From Gnomoniopsis sp. IMI 355080 (taxonomy: Eukaryota; Ascomycota; Sordariomycetes; Diaporthales; Gnomoniaceae), in contig JAPEVC010000195.1 in the NCBI GenBank assembly GCA_027946555.1, forward strand, positions 1 to 64,000: 64,000 bases of DNA. The letters are read 5' to 3'. The translations under genes were made by a program, and so were the position numbers. Each line of letters opens with the position of its first letter. Within the stretch, counting starts at the first letter, position 1. Under the pieces are notes generated by a model that did not search any database, was not told where the DNA came from, and saw only the letters and a list, made by a program, of their open reading frames with translations. Shown here piece after piece: positions 11,260 to 24,358 of this stretch.

Positions 11260-14200
11260 TCAACCCTGCTTCTCCCCCATCTCCGCAGTCTTCAAATCCT
11301 CCCTCGCACCACGAATATCCTCCGCCCGAATCCCACTCCGCTCACACATCCCCTTGAAGATCCCGCCTTCCATCTTCCACAAGTTCAACGGCGTGTCCAG
11401 CTCCGCGATCCTCCCCTGATCCATGACACAAATGCGATCGTACCCGATGATGGTCCGCAGCCGATGCGCAATACACAGCAGCGTCTTGCCGCGGAACCCG
11501 CTCGCGATCGTCGCCTGGATCTTGTCGTCCGTCTCCATGTCGACGCTGCTCGTCGCCTCGTCGCACACAATAATCTGGCTACCGCGCACCAGGGCCCGTG
11601 CAAGCGCCATGAGCTGGCGCTGGCCGAGCGAGAAGTTGAGTCCGTCTTCCTCGACGATGCTGTCTAGATGAATCCGGCCGCGGTCCTCGGCAGCGTCATC
11701 CGGTTCGGCATCCTGCGATACCAAGTCCGCCTGGCGCAGGGCAGACCACAATGCGAGGTCGGTGTGTTCGTTGAAGGGGTCGAGGTTGGAGCGGATGGTG
11801 CCGCGGAAGAGGGTGGGGTCCTGCGGGATGATGGCGAGGCGTTTGCGGAGGTCGTTGAGGCCGATGGTGGCGATGTCGATGCCGTCAATGGTGATGTGGC
11901 CCGCGCTGATTTCGACGAGGCGGAAAAGCGTGGACATGATGCTGGACTTGCCCGCGCCAGTGCGGCCGACGATACCGATGCGTTCGCCACCGCGGACGTG
12001 CATGTCGAGACCTTTCAGGACGAGGGGGAGGCCGTCGCGGTAACGCATCTCGACATTGTCAAAGATAATCTCGCCCTTGTCGGGCCAGGTGGGCGGCACG
12101 TCGATGGTATGCAAGGGTGCTTCCTCCTCGAGTTGGGTGCCGTAGTAGCGGAGTCGTTCGACCGAGTTCATGCCGTTCTCGACCTCGGCGAGTTGGCGGA
12201 CGGTGAACTGGATCATCATGACGGTGGAGAGGATGTAGCTGAGCACGAGGCCGCCGATCGAAGGGTTCACGTTGAAGCGGGAGGTGATGACGAGGATGCC
12301 GGTGGTGAAGACGAGGGCGTTGCCGACGGCGTCGAGACGGACTGAGAGCCAGCGCTGGTTGCTAAAGGTCAGGTAATAGGCCGAATTCATCTCGTCGATG
12401 GCGCTGCGCAGGTCGTTGATGAAACGGTCCTTTAACCCGTATGCCCGGATAGTAGCAACCTGGGGAAAGTTTTGTCAGTCACGTTTCGTTGAACAGCGGT
12501 GAAAGAAAAGGAAAAACAAAGCATGATAGATATGGTCAAAGGTTTCCACTCACACCGCTGAGACCCTCCCCAAACTTGGCAAACACATTCGACCGAAGGA
12601 CAGACTCGAATCGTTTGACCTCACGCGCAGAAGCCCGATAGAACGATGTCGCAAAGAGGAACATGATGAAGAGCGGGACAAGCGCGATAGCAAAGTAGTG
12701 GAAGTAGGCAATGATGAGCCCAAACACGGAGAGGATGCTGGCCACGGAAAAGAAGTACATGCGCATCGCATCCGAGAGCGTATTGTCCATGACATCGACG
12801 TCGCGCGAGAAGCGATTCGTGATGCGGCCGAGCGGCGTGGTGTCGAAGAAGGACATGGGCGCGCGCAGGGCGCGGGTGATTGCCTTTTTCAGCATGAGTT
12901 TCGATGCGCTGGTGCCGACGATGGTGAGGGTGACCATGAAGAGGAACATGAGCAGGGCCTGGACGGCGCCCAAGCCGGCATAGATGCCGATGTAGACGCC
13001 CGTTTCGAAGCCGTACTTGTCCGCTGTCCACCAGGAGAGCCACAGGTTGGTCACGATGTTTGCGCCCTGGGAGAGCACGAGCAGGGCAAAGATGAGCGGG
13101 CCGTTGAGAATGGAGCCTGACGCGCGTAGGAAGTCGCCGTACACGGACCAGCCGACACTGGAGACGGCGCGCTCCTCGCTCTGCATCAGACCTTTGCTGC
13201 GCTTCTTCTTCTTGCCCTTGGTGTCGTTTGCGTCGACGGTTGTCAGGGCGGTGGCACCGTCCTCCTGCTTCTCTTCGAGCGCGGTCGACTCCATGAGTTG
13301 CTGGAAGCCGACGTGGTCCCTGATGAGGTTGTCGAACGTGTCAATGGCCTGGATCTTGCCCTGGTCCATCCAGATGATACGGTCGCAGCGGTTGAGGACC
13401 CAGAGTTGATGGGTGGCGAGGACACGGCACTTGTCTTTTAACAAGCCCAGGATCGCGTTGTCGAAAATGTGCCGGCCGACGTGGGCATCGACAGCACTGA
13501 GCGGGTCGTCCATGAGGATGATGTCTGCGTCAAAGTAGATGGCGCGAGCAATGTTCAGCCGCTGCTTTTGGCCACCCGAGATTGTAATACCTCTTTCACC
13601 AATTTCGGTGGCATCACCGCTGGGCAACATGTCGAGATCCGGTTGCAGGGCGCATCTAGAAGAATACTTTGTTAGCTACGATGCTTCTTGCCAAGTGGAC
13701 AGGCAGGAAAAGGAATGAACACGTACGCCTTGATGACCTGCTTGTACCATGACCGGTCCAAGTCCTTGCCAAACAGAATATTCTCTTTGACAGTGGTGTT
13801 CTGAATCCATGCTGACTGCGGACAAAATGCCCTCGACGCGCCCAAGATCGTCTCGCCCCGCGTCCTGCGCATATCACCCGCGAGGGCCGCAAGCAGCGAC
13901 GTCTTACCACTGCCCACGGTACCAATCACAGCGACTAGCTCATTCCGCCCAATCTCAAAGTTCAGATCCTGCAGCTTGAAAGGCTCGCGATCGTCAACGA
14001 GAGTGCTTCCGTCATTGTCGTCCGCTCCCGCTGCTGCTGCTGCCGCCGCCGCCGCCGCTTCCTTCTGCGCCGCCTTGGCTGCTTTTTGGGCTGCCTTGGC
14101 CTCCTTCTTGGTCTCGCCTGGCTTTGCGCCCGGTTTTGTCAGGGCAGATACCTTGTCTGCGTCCTGCGTCGGCGTTCTCTCCCATGTGAATTCGGCGTTG

Positions 14201-16020
14201 CGCAGCTGCACGGCGCTCTTGGCCTCGTGGTCGAAAGTGGCCTCGTCTGTCTGCTCCTCCAGCAACAAGTACTCCTGGATACGTTTTAACGAGTTCCACG
14301 CATCTGTGACCTGACCAATAACCAAGGGCAACAGGTTCAAGGGCATCCGCAAACCATTGAAAAGGGCCAGTGACGAGAACACAGTCGAGGCTTGAAGGCC
14401 GTTGTCTGTGAGTGTATAGGTGATGAAGGATAGCATGGAGGCAAAGATCGGGAGGGAGATGGAGACCGCCATGATGCCGTTTCGAATGGACATGAGTTTC
14501 TGGATCATGCCGATTTCCTTGGTGCGCAGCTCGCCGAGGCGCTTGAGGAACGAGCTCTCCCAGCCAAAGTATTTGACAAAGCGGACCGCTTGCAGAATCT
14601 CCTGTGTCAAGCTGACACGTTGGTCGGTCACCTTGTTGATCTTCTGACGCCGACGGAACAGACTTTTGATGGCCCTGGTGAGGGCAGGCATACCGATGAC
14701 GAGAAGAGCGAAGCCAGAGAGCGCACTGTACGAGAGGTTGATGAGCAAGAGGACCAACGTGATGATACAGGCAATGGGTGCTGTCCAGAGCATGTGGAAC
14801 AAGCCACAGGCCTGGTCCACGCGGTATGTGTCGACACTCATCAAGCTCACAACTCGCCCATTACCCCAGCCCACGCCATCGCCCGAGACTCCTGCTTTGG
14901 GACCGGCTGCCTGGTTTTTCTTGCCCGTCTTGCTGCCAAACTTCAGCTTCTTCTTCTTCTCCTTCTTCTGTTCCTCCGCAGATTGTCCATTCGCATTCTC
15001 TGGGTTGTCGGTGATGGCCAATCCTCCAGCTCGGGCTCGACCTGACACGGTCATGGACTTTTCGTAAATCAAACTGATGAGGGATGCTCTTGCCTCACCA
15101 CCGACCAACATGCCCCTGTAAATGAAGTGGTTCGTGCACAAAGTCGACAGGATTTGCATGATGGTGACACCAAAAACCAGACCCAGGCCCCTCCCAATAC
15201 TTGGTTGCGGCTGCCCCTCGGCTTCAGCATAATACGCTTCCGTAGCATACGCAATCAAGTAGCGAAGCGTAAACGGAGCAAACGTCTGAAAAAGCGTCGA
15301 AAAGAGCTGGAAGAGCCCGCCGAGCCAGAATTCCTTCATATGCACCTCGTTCAGTGCCAGCACAAGCGCATACTTTGACCCGGACTTGGCGCGCCGCTGA
15401 AAAGCCGCCTTGACGTCGGCGGACATCTTGTAGACGCTCCGGTCCGGGTTGACTTTCCAGATGTCGTTTTGCTGCAGCGGGCGCTTGTAGCCGGTGCGCA
15501 TGAGCGGACCCTGCCACGTGAAGAACATCCTGCTGATGAAGCTGGCCTTGTGCTCGGGCGAGACTTCCCGCTCCTCGGGCACGGACGGTATTCCGCCCCA
15601 TCGCAGCGGGTTCAGCTTTTGCTTCCAGGATTTCTTGCCGCTGCCGTCGTCGCCGGCCGGGTGGTGGCTGGTTGCCTGGGTTGTGGTGGACACGTCGGTC
15701 GCGTAGCTCTGCATACGACGGACTGCATGCCTGGCCTCTTCTGTGACCTTTTCCTCCTTGCCCATGCTGTCGCTTTCGGACGGGTCATGGTCCGGGGAGT
15801 CTTTCAAGTCATAATCCTCCTCCTCCTCCTCCTCGTCTTCATCGTCATCGATGTTGCGCCCTTCTAGGGCTGCCTCGGCTGTGGCCTTTTCGTCGTCGAC
15901 CTCATCTCTCTCGGAACTCCTGGTGTTGACCCGTGCCAAGGGGTCATCTGGTTGTCTGAACCTTTCATAGCTGGCAACACTTGCCGAGCTTTGCGTCTTT
16001 CGTAATGGTGGAGGCGCCAT
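11260..16020 (-). CDS. YOR1: Yor1-type ABCC multidrug exporter
   Basis: Three exons on the minus strand, 16020-13727, 13655-12554 and 12459-11260, with introns of 71 and 94 bases that restore KACALQPDLDMLPSGD and GLSGVATIRAYG; product 1531 residues. Layout is TMD1-NBD1-TMD2-NBD2 without the extra TMD0 of Ycf1, as in Yor1 plasma-membrane exporters of oligomycin and other organic anions. NBD1 has Walker A GTVGSGKTS, signature ISGGQKQR and degenerate Walker B ILMDDP. NBD2 has Walker A GRTGAGKSS, signature FSLGQRQ and canonical Walker B IVCDEATSSVD. Residues 1-150 are charged and disordered with an acidic Glu/Asp run. The SPEHKASFISRMFFTW and GYKRPLQQNDIW blocks before TM1 are typical of the Yor1 branch. 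Ala-rich and Lys-rich stretches sit in the loops. It is about 13 kb from the right-hand cluster, so it is probably housekeeping. Confidence 0.88.
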
Positions 16021-19000
16021 CTTTGCAGTGGTGTTGGACTGCAGCAGAAGTGGCAGTCTCCAAATTTGTTGCTCCTCTTCCCCTTCTTCGCCACCTCCAA
16101 AAAAAAAAAGTGTTGACGTCTGAATGACAAGCCACCTCTCTCAGAATGAGTAAGCAAACCCAAATGTGACTCACAGCAGCAAGGTGAATGGTGAGTGAGA
16201 AGAAGCGTGAGAGAAAACTAAAAAGAGAGGATGAGAGGTAAAGCCGTAACAAAGGGCAGCGACCGGCAACAAGGCGGGAGGGCTCCGGTATTATGTGTGT
16301 GTGTGCGTGCGTGAGTACTGGCGACGGTACTGGAGTGAGAAATAAACCTCCGCACAGCGATACAAGTGTGTTTGTCGTTGCAAATCACCACCACCTTTGT
16401 TTTAACCCTTTTTGAACCAGAGAGAGAGAGTCGGAATTGGCAGGCCAGTAAGCAGCCGGAGGAAGTGCGGGTGACGAGGTCGATGCTTCACCTCAATGTC
16501 TACGGGACCGGACTCCGGACAGAATCAATAGATACTCTGGCCGTTGCACGCTAGTACCTAGCTTAGCGGAGGGGGGCGAATTAGGTACTGTACTGTACTA
16601 AGCACGGCAAACCGAAAGTCGCTAGGTACCTCCTAAGGTACTAAGGCAATAAGCTGCAAGTGTTGTGCCTCGTCCTAGGACACCGGGTCATTAGTAATTA
16701 GTAACCAATGTCCGCGATTGGAGGTTGAAGAGGGGTTTGTTCGCGATTGAAATATGAAAGATGTGTGTGCGTGCGGTAGATGTGCAGTCAATCTATTGTG
16801 ACCGTGGGTTCGGTGTACATACACTGGGGACAAATCTTGGCTACGAAACCAAGCATTTTGCTTCCGAAAGATTTAGTGGGGGGTGGGAGAATAAATTGGA
16901 AATCGGGCATGAATCGCAACTTTAAACTGGGATATGGACGGTTCTCATATTATCATTGCTACTGGCTCCCCTACGGAACGTTCCTCGGACTGGGAGCACC
17001 GGATATAACATAGTATGGACCTTTTGGAAGTACGTACTGGAAAAGCGCATGCATTGCCAATCAGAGAGAGGGTGTCATTGGTGCTGTTTGCCCCTCCTTC
17101 CGGGGCCGCAGACAGGGATCATTTTGTGACCAGGTCGATTTTCGGGGCCGAAAAAGTACCCAATTGTAAGTTGTGATTTTGTCTATTACTTTTGCGAGCA
17201 GCACTAGTTTCAATGGTAGGCTTGGAGTTGCCTCTCAACAAAATCGTCTTTACTATACTCTTGTGACTCGAGGGCTACTTTGCACACAAGATATTTGTTG
17301 TTCAGGTTGCCGAGACAACAAGAGTACAGTACTGTACATTGTATATGAGCCCGGGAAAGGCGTCGGTCGGTCTTATATTGGCCGAATTCCGTGCCCATCT
17401 TGATATCGTATCCACTGTTGTCAGACGGGCAAAAACCCTTCTGGCTACCAGGCTACTGGCTGAAGCAAATTCATCCGATGAGGTTGACTCCACACACTCC
17501 GGCCAACGTCTTCTATCATTAGGGTAGTATGGGACTGTTGAGCGAGTATCCTCCCATTACGAGTATCCGGATTTCTGCGCGGACCAAGGACCGTGCATGA
17601 CTAATCCATCCGGTTTTTGGAAAGTTGGATCGGCCCTGATCCCTCCCAAAGCTTCTTCTGTTTTAACTTTGAGGATAGCCTGAAACAGAAAATCGTCGTT
17701 GGGGGGTTCACACCGTCTTCGGCACCGAACAAGACGAAGGCCAAGTTTCCATGTTCAGACCTGAATCTGAACCCGTTTGGGTTCCACTGCCAGATGTTTC
17801 TAACCTCGAAAGGAAGGAAGCCGGTTGCCGGATAAGTCGGCTGCAGGATGCAAAATAGCGGTAAGTGTCTGCTCATACATACTTAGGTACATAGTGCTGT
17901 ACAATAATCCGAGTATATGCACGTCCATCAGAACCACCACAAGATTATTCAGCAACACCACATTATGGGAACATGTCTGGATGAATAGTGAGCCGATCTT
18001 ATGATGAAGTGGCAGGCAGGCCGCAGGCGTGGGATTAAGGTTGGCCACGTCGTTGATTAATACTAGGTATTCTGCTATCATAATCCCCAACCCCATCTCA
18101 TCTGCATTCACACCTCGAAACAGCCACACGGAGGATTCTAGAACAATATGTATAAGTATCACACATAGATGACGCCCACATATCGAAGATGGAGCGTCTG
18201 CCTGCATGGTCTTTTTAGAGCCACAGGGGTGGACCGAGGTTTTGGACTATGGCTGTAAGGCGACCCGGGGTGCCCCCTAACCCGTATTTACGGAGCTTAG
18301 ACCCGGTGTGGCTCTCATATCCTAGTGCTAAGATCGGGGCTCTGTTTCTCTACCGCGGTACTATCGTAAGATTTTTAAAGTGTGTTCGCCGCTTCGGCAC
18401 CGAAAAAGACAGTCAAAATCGGGACTTCGATATTGTAATGTATCTGACGGTCTGCAAGAAGTGGGAGAAGAATGCACGATTGGCTTTCAGTGTACTACTG
18501 CACAATACTACACCATGCTACAACTCTCGAGCATCCCACAACCTTTACGCCAATCATCCATTCAGCCTCGGTTTGGCTGTCAGAGATCTGAAGGCTTTGA
18601 CCTAGTTAGGTAGGTAGCTAGGCGTGCTATCACCGGGACCAGAACTTTTAACTGCTACGGTCTGAGTTTGATGACTGGGTCTCGCTGGAGCCTGTCAATA
18701 CGAGTATAGATCGCTTCGCATTATTCCATACTGTAGCTCTAGAGTGGGGAAGTTTGCCCAGTCGTTGTGAAGCTTTGTTATAAGTGTGGACCTGAGATAG
18801 AGATTCGAGTAGACATTCACCAGCCCTGCCCCTAATGTCTTTGTTTTCTCGTAGACATAGTCGCAGTCATGTCCTCAGAAAGCTTTCCATTGCCCATCTT
18901 CCAACTATGCTCATCTATCAAGTATCCATTCCAGGGGCCTCAGACGCTTGCTCTACATACGGGCAGGTGAAAGCCGCAGGAGGGCCTCTTCCGCAAGAGT

Positions 19001-21483
19001 GTACGATAGGACAGGGTGTGAAGAATATCCAAGTCAGACGTGTGCATCTTTCTCTTGTTTCTTCGTAGCCCCTGGGCGTGGTTGGGCCAACGACGGATGC
19101 ATTCGTATGCTACGTTACGCATTGCCGTCGTCGTAACGCCACCCGCGTACGTACAACCTGGAAGTACGCCCAGGATGTGTGGATACATGTATATAGACAA
19201 TTTCACACATAATGCCACTTACTGCTTCAGTGTGCGTTTTCCACTAATGAAGCAACCACGCTGCCCACTGTCTTTTGCCCTCCAGCCAGAAAGTGGAACG
19301 ACGTCCGTTATCCGTCTGCTGATTATAGAGTCACTGGGTTTTGTAGCTACTTAGATAAAGTAAGTAGTGCCCATAGGCCTGCACAAGCTACCGAGCTTGG
19401 GTTTTGGGACGCTGGCGAGAGTGCGCTGTACAACAAGAGTGAGACATTGGGTATGGCCACAGCCGAGAGAGATTATGCTCAATTTAACACGTCTATAGAA
19501 TGAAGCTGCGTGTTGAGGACTACCAAGACTCACGAGTATTGAGTATCTAGGACCGGTTGAAGATGGCGGGACATGACGAAAAAGACATCACCTATGAGCC
19601 ATACAACTATTACCTACCTAGGTAGATGGGAGCTGAAGCAAAGCTGTAATCTCCCCCAGAACGGTAGTCACTCTCTACACAACCCCTGCTTTTACAAGTT
19701 TCAGAGCCTGCGCTGCGATGTATAACACGTTATAGACCGTAGACAGTCCTGTCCGGAGTGCCGTATGGAGTCAAGCTCACGGTTCACCTCCCTACACCAA
19801 CCCAGGCAAGAGAAATGGAGTCAACTCAGGAATAGAAACCACCTATCTATTCAATAGGATGGCAGTATCAAAAAAGGGGTTCGGGGAGATGGTGATGATC
19901 ATCCTTCGAAAGAGCCATGTGCTTTGATGTACGCACGAAAGCTTGTCTTTCCTCAGTGTCCAGCCTGCTTTTCGGCCACAACTCCACACATGGCCTGCAA
20001 TTCGGGTATCACGACTGTGTGTGGTAGAGACAATAGATTTTCGATTGTGTAACATGACGAGGGATTGTTGGCGAAAAAGACTGCCCCACCTTATCTTCTT
20101 TTTTTTCCTTCTCCACGGCAGAATACCCAAAGGCAGGTCAAGTGCCCAATGTGTGCTCTGCGTATATACCGACGAAATCTTGCTAACGCAGCAAAGACGA
20201 AATGGAACCACGAAGGGAAGATCGCCTAGATACGTCGTCAAACAATCGGGCTCCCTCTAGGTTCTCAAAGGAACAGCTGCTACATCATCATGATCCTCGG
20301 AGGAGCCTTGCGTAAAATGTCCAACACCACCCCGAATTAACCCTACCGCGTTCCCAAAAGACACATACAGAGCAACGAACCAGAACGGAGTCAGAATGGA
20401 GCCAAAATCTCCTGCGTCGTTGCATAAGGATCGTCTATCACCAACCGTGAAAACGAAAAAAAATAAAAAAAATTAAGCCCAAGCTTGAAAATACACGACA
20501 ACATCTACGCGCACATCGCTAGCCCAAAGCTGCCTGCACATGATGCAGACAAACGCGCCTTCCAGCCCGGGGACCAACCGTAAAAGCTCATCTGTTGTGT
20601 GAGGAACTCGCAACCCTCCCCCGACAAGAGTGAGTGGCGGTGGAATATGGAGACGAGGCCGCGCTTGTTTTTTTTCCCTCTCCTTTCTCTGGGACGGATT
20701 ACACAACAGCTTTCCCCAAGTGCGTCTATGTTACGTAGGCTTGTACATATATACACTGCGGGCCGGACGTCGCACACAGGAGGCTAATAAGGTGATGCTA
20801 TTGATGCAACTGCGAGCTGTGCGTGCACAACATCCAACGATACGGTCTGCTGCCGTGTCATCTGGCAGCTGGGCAAACGTCGATCCCTTGGCTTTGCAAG
20901 TTCTGGGCTTCCCTCGCTTACCCCCTAGCATCGAGGAGTAATGAACCGAGGCCCAGGTCCCGATGGACTACAAGAAGGACAGAACACAAGAAGTAGAACA
21001 TGATCTATGAGAACGGAATCAGTAGTCGGTGCAAAGCTCACAAGCCAAATTCATTAACAAAGCACTCAGCACTAGACCTAAAGCGCGTCGAACGTAAACA
21101 AAAAAGGCAATAGAGCCAGCCTCCATGGCGTGTGCCATTTCCCAATCCCTCAACTCCTTTTCGATGCCCAAAAATAATCAGGACAGTCTTGTAAAACAAA
21201 AGACACACCGCCAGCGCGTAGCAAGAACCATAACAGGCATGCTCCACCACAATGAAAACTCCTGACCCAAAATCTTTGTGACTTCCTTTCATAAGAGCAG
21301 TTTTCTCCCTGATAAACCAAAGGGGCGCATGTCGCTAGAATGCCTCTCGCCGGCTCAAAGGGTATCATCCTCCTGAACGTGCCTCAAGATCTCCATCTCT
21401 GCCTCAACATGATCGCGCTCCTCCCCGCTCCATTCCGACACCTTTGACAATTTGGCCTCCAGACAAGGGCTCGGCGAGTCCAC
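16021..21483. other. 5.4 kb gene-poor region
   Basis: This is the longest gene-free stretch here, between the starts of the Yor1-like gene and the end of the Csi2-like gene. Every frame is broken within about 140 codons and none shows a domain. It carries repeated TAGGTA/TACCTA and GTACTGTAC-type simple motifs (for example 16583-16650, 18603-18620, 19610-19625) and short poly-A/T runs. The left end holds the ABC transporter promoter; the right end, to about 20900, could include a long 3' UTR. A non-coding RNA or a heavily interrupted gene cannot be excluded. Confidence 0.55.
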
Positions 21484-22563
21484 CTAGAACCGCCCACTTT
21501 GCCGGTAAGGATGGTTCGAGTGGTTGGTGTTGGTGTTTCCGGACGGGGGAAACATCTCGGGATGGTCTGCGAGCATGTCTTCCAAGTAGGCACTTGGCGC
21601 GCGGCCATCAGGTGCGGCAGTGAGATTCACATTGCTAGCACTCGCCTCCATAGGCGATCGCTGTGGACCATAGCCTGGGGAGCCAGACAGCCTATGTGTA
21701 TTACCACGGGAGCTCGGTCGCAGATTGTCCAGGCTGATAGAGGAGCTGTCGGGGCCGTCCATATTTTGGGGAGACGCCTGGCCGGCCGCGTAGAACCCGG
21801 CGGGTAGGAAGCGGGAGTCACGGTAAGACGAATCCCTGTTCGGGTTATCGCGGTACATAGATTCGCGGTTGCCTCCACCGCCACCACCACCGCCACCAGC
21901 AGCAGTTGGTGAGAAGAACAAGTTCGACTGTGAGGGCGTAGCGGACGGAATAGGCCCTCTGTTACTCCTGCGGACTCCTCTCCCAGAAGTCACATTCTGC
22001 GACGAGTCTTGATCGCTGTACTTGTAAAAGGGGGCAGGCGGTGCCGGGAAAGCGGCCTTGTCGTTGGCAACGTGTTGGGCTATGGCGGCCTTTTCGACGG
22101 AGCGGTGCAGCATGCAAACAATGATGGCGCGCCAGAGCAGAATCGCCAGGCCGAAAGCGCCGAGGATCACACCGACGGCGATGAAAACAGTGCCCTCTGG
22201 CATGCTCGAGACCTGCATGTAAGGGGCGTCTGACGTGGGAGGCACCGAGGGCGCGGGATAGGTCGGGATAGCAGTGTCGGCGCTGCTCGTACTGCTCAAG
22301 GTGGGCATATCCGCGTCCGAGGTTCCGGAGGCGGAGCTGGACGTGGACGTGGTGAGGGCGGGCATGGACGTTGACGTGGTCGAATCATCGCTGCTTGTGG
22401 TGGAAGCAGTCGTTGCGGCTGCTGTGGTAGTGTCATCAGATGAGGCTGTGGTTGTGGAGGCGGTTGTGGTATCGTCAGCTGCTGTCGTGGTGTCCTGGGC
22501 CAACGCTCCAGCAGTGAGAACGACGGCCGACAGAAGTAGCGAACGCTTCAATGAGGACCTCAT
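21484..22563 (-). CDS. CSI2: Csi2-like single-pass cell-surface protein
   Basis: Uninterrupted 359-residue frame. Order: signal peptide (1-22), Ser/Thr-rich extracellular stalk of about 100 residues that would be heavily O-mannosylated, one transmembrane helix (about 125-151, starting GTVFIAVGVILGAFGLAI and ending in CMLHRS), then a cytoplasmic tail with a nine-glycine run and many Ser/Arg/Tyr motifs. The juxtamembrane EGTVF...LLWRAI block resembles fungal Csi2 proteins, linked in yeast to chitin synthase 3 traffic or the vacuolar membrane. The symbol is by resemblance of this block and overall layout, not by catalytic residues, as there are none. It could alternatively be an unrelated Wsc/Mid2-type sensor, but no WSC cysteine domain is present. 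Confidence 0.6.
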   Translation of the reverse strand: MRSSLKRSLLLSAVVLTAGALAQDTTTAADDTTTASTTTASSDDTTTAAATTASTTSSDDSTTSTSMPALTTSTSSSASGTSDADMPTLSSTSSADTAIPTYPAPSVPPTSDAPYMQVSSMPEGTVFIAVGVILGAFGLAILLWRAIIVCMLHRSVEKAAIAQHVANDKAAFPAPPAPFYKYSDQDSSQNVTSGRGVRRSNRGPIPSATPSQSNLFFSPTAAGGGGGGGGGNRESMYRDNPNRDSSYRDSRFLPAGFYAAGQASPQNMDGPDSSSISLDNLRPSSRGNTHRLSGSPGYGPQRSPMEASASNVNLTAAPDGRAPSAYLEDMLADHPEMFPPSGNTNTNHSNHPYRQSGRF

Positions 22564-23602
22564 TTTGCTTGATGTGCGGCGTGTGGCTGCGTAGAAAGGC
22601 GTTGAAAGAAAGACTCTCAGTCGGCGCGAGGGTGTGGTGAAGAAAAAGAAGACCTTTGTTTGTTGTAGTGGCCTCCTCGGTTATGCGGCAAGAATCCTGC
22701 TGGGAACGTAGGTTGTCTTGCAATACGAAGGGAGGAATGCTGGACCCAAACGAGCGGAATCCCGTATGCTGATAGATGACAACAACAAAAACAGAAAAGA
22801 AACACCAAGAAAAAGCTGAGAATGCTTTCTGTGTTATTGATCACTTCATCACAGCATGCGACAGTTAAAGGCTGATGGGACAAGATGAAGGGAGTTTGGA
22901 AGTTTGGAGGTTGTCAAGTGACGACCCGGGGAAGTGGAGGCAAATGAGATCTGCACGATGCGCCGATCTAAACACGGAAGGGACACAAGGGGTGGATGGT
23001 ACCGTAGTACTTGGGTACTCCAGGGCTGTACGCAGTACGAATAGTAGGAATAGAGGGTACCTAAAAAAAAGGGGTGGGGGGGATGGTGGTGATCCTGCCT
23101 CTTCTCTCTATTATTATACTTTCTAACCCCCTCTGGAACGCCACATTAGCATTTTTGACTTCTATTGCTTACAACATGCTTTGTGTCTCCCAAAAGAGCG
23201 GTTGATGGGTACAATAAGTATTAAATCGAACCCTGAATTTTCTTCTTTTGCATGCCATGAGGCCTTTCAATGGAGAAATCAAAACAAATACGGACTTAGG
23301 GAGCAGGGGACTTCGTACGAATCTGCAGCTAAATATGGCATGGAGGCTTGCACTAGCGCGAGCTGGTAGCACAGGCCACCCGGCCACCCGGTCACCGCAG
23401 GCCCTTCAGGCCCTCTACCATGCTAAACCCTGCCGTCGGCAGAATCCCTGTCGCTCTTCTTTTTTTTCTCTGCACCCAGTCTTGACTTCAACTTCAACTC
23501 CAACCCAGATAGACATTCGGCTATACACGACCAACTACCTACGCACAGCCCAGCACCCCTAGACCCACGTCTCATCTTCTTACTTGGCCCATAAGCGATA
23601 AG
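22564..23602. other. Divergent promoter region Csi2-like/Fcf1
   Basis: 1.04 kb between two divergent starts. It should contain both promoters; the polypyrimidine tract just before 23475 lies upstream of the Fcf1 start. No gene is seen. Confidence 0.65.
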
Positions 23603-24358
23603 ATGGGTGTCGCGAAGAAGACCAGAAAGTTTGCTGTACGTAGCTTGCTCTCGGTTCTTTGCATGTTAGCAGCAAAGAAAGCTGACCAGACATCATCACA
23701 GGCAACGAAGCGCATCATCGGCTCCCGCGATGCTCGACTGAAGGAGAACAAGGACAAGGCCGACAAGGTCCAAGAAACCAAGAAGAAGGCTGCTGCCAAC
23801 GGAGAATTGAGTATGTACTTCCAGACCTAAACACACGCACACGCACTTGCGCTGCTCTTCCAAACAGCTCGCTGACCTACTTACCCCTCCCACTCAGTCC
23901 GCGCCATACCCCAAGCGCCCTCGTCCATGTTCTTCCAACACAACACCGCGCTCGTCCCACCGTACCAGGTCCTCGTCGATACGAACTTCCTCTCCCACAC
24001 TGTCTCGCGCAAGGTCGAGCTCCTCGAGGGCATGATGGACGCCCTGTACGCCAAGTGCGAGGTCCTCATCACCTCATGTGTCATGGCCGAGTTGGAGAAA
24101 CTTGGCCCAAAGTACCGCATTGCGCTGCGCATTGCTCGTGACGAGCGCTGGAAGCGACTGCCTTGTGAGGGCGTCCACACCGGCACTTACGCAGATGACT
24201 GCATTGTCGATAGGTGTATGAAGCACCGCATCTACATTGTGGCGACCAACGATCGGGACTTGAAGAGACGGCTGCGGAAGATCCCTGGTGTGCCGATCAT
24301 GAGCGTCGGCAGGGGTAAATATGTCATCGAACGGCTGCCCGATGCGCCTTCGACCTGA
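23603..24358 (+). CDS. FCF1: rRNA-processing PIN-domain protein Fcf1
   Basis: Three exons, 23603-23635, 23702-23810 and 23898-24358, with introns of 66 and 87 bases; product 200 residues. The splices give MGVAKKTRKFA-ATKRIIGSRDARL and NGEL-IRAIPQAP. Fcf1 is an essential nucleolar component of the small-subunit processome, needed for early cleavages of 35S pre-rRNA that lead to 18S. It shows the family's basic N-terminus, then a PIN nuclease fold: PPYQVLVDTNF with the first acidic residue, CVMAELEKLGPKYRIAL, GTYADDCI, and IVATNDRDLKRRLRKIPG with the last acidic residue. Length matches the family (190-200). The first exon is only 33 bases, so it is easily missed in automated annotation. Confidence 0.95.
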
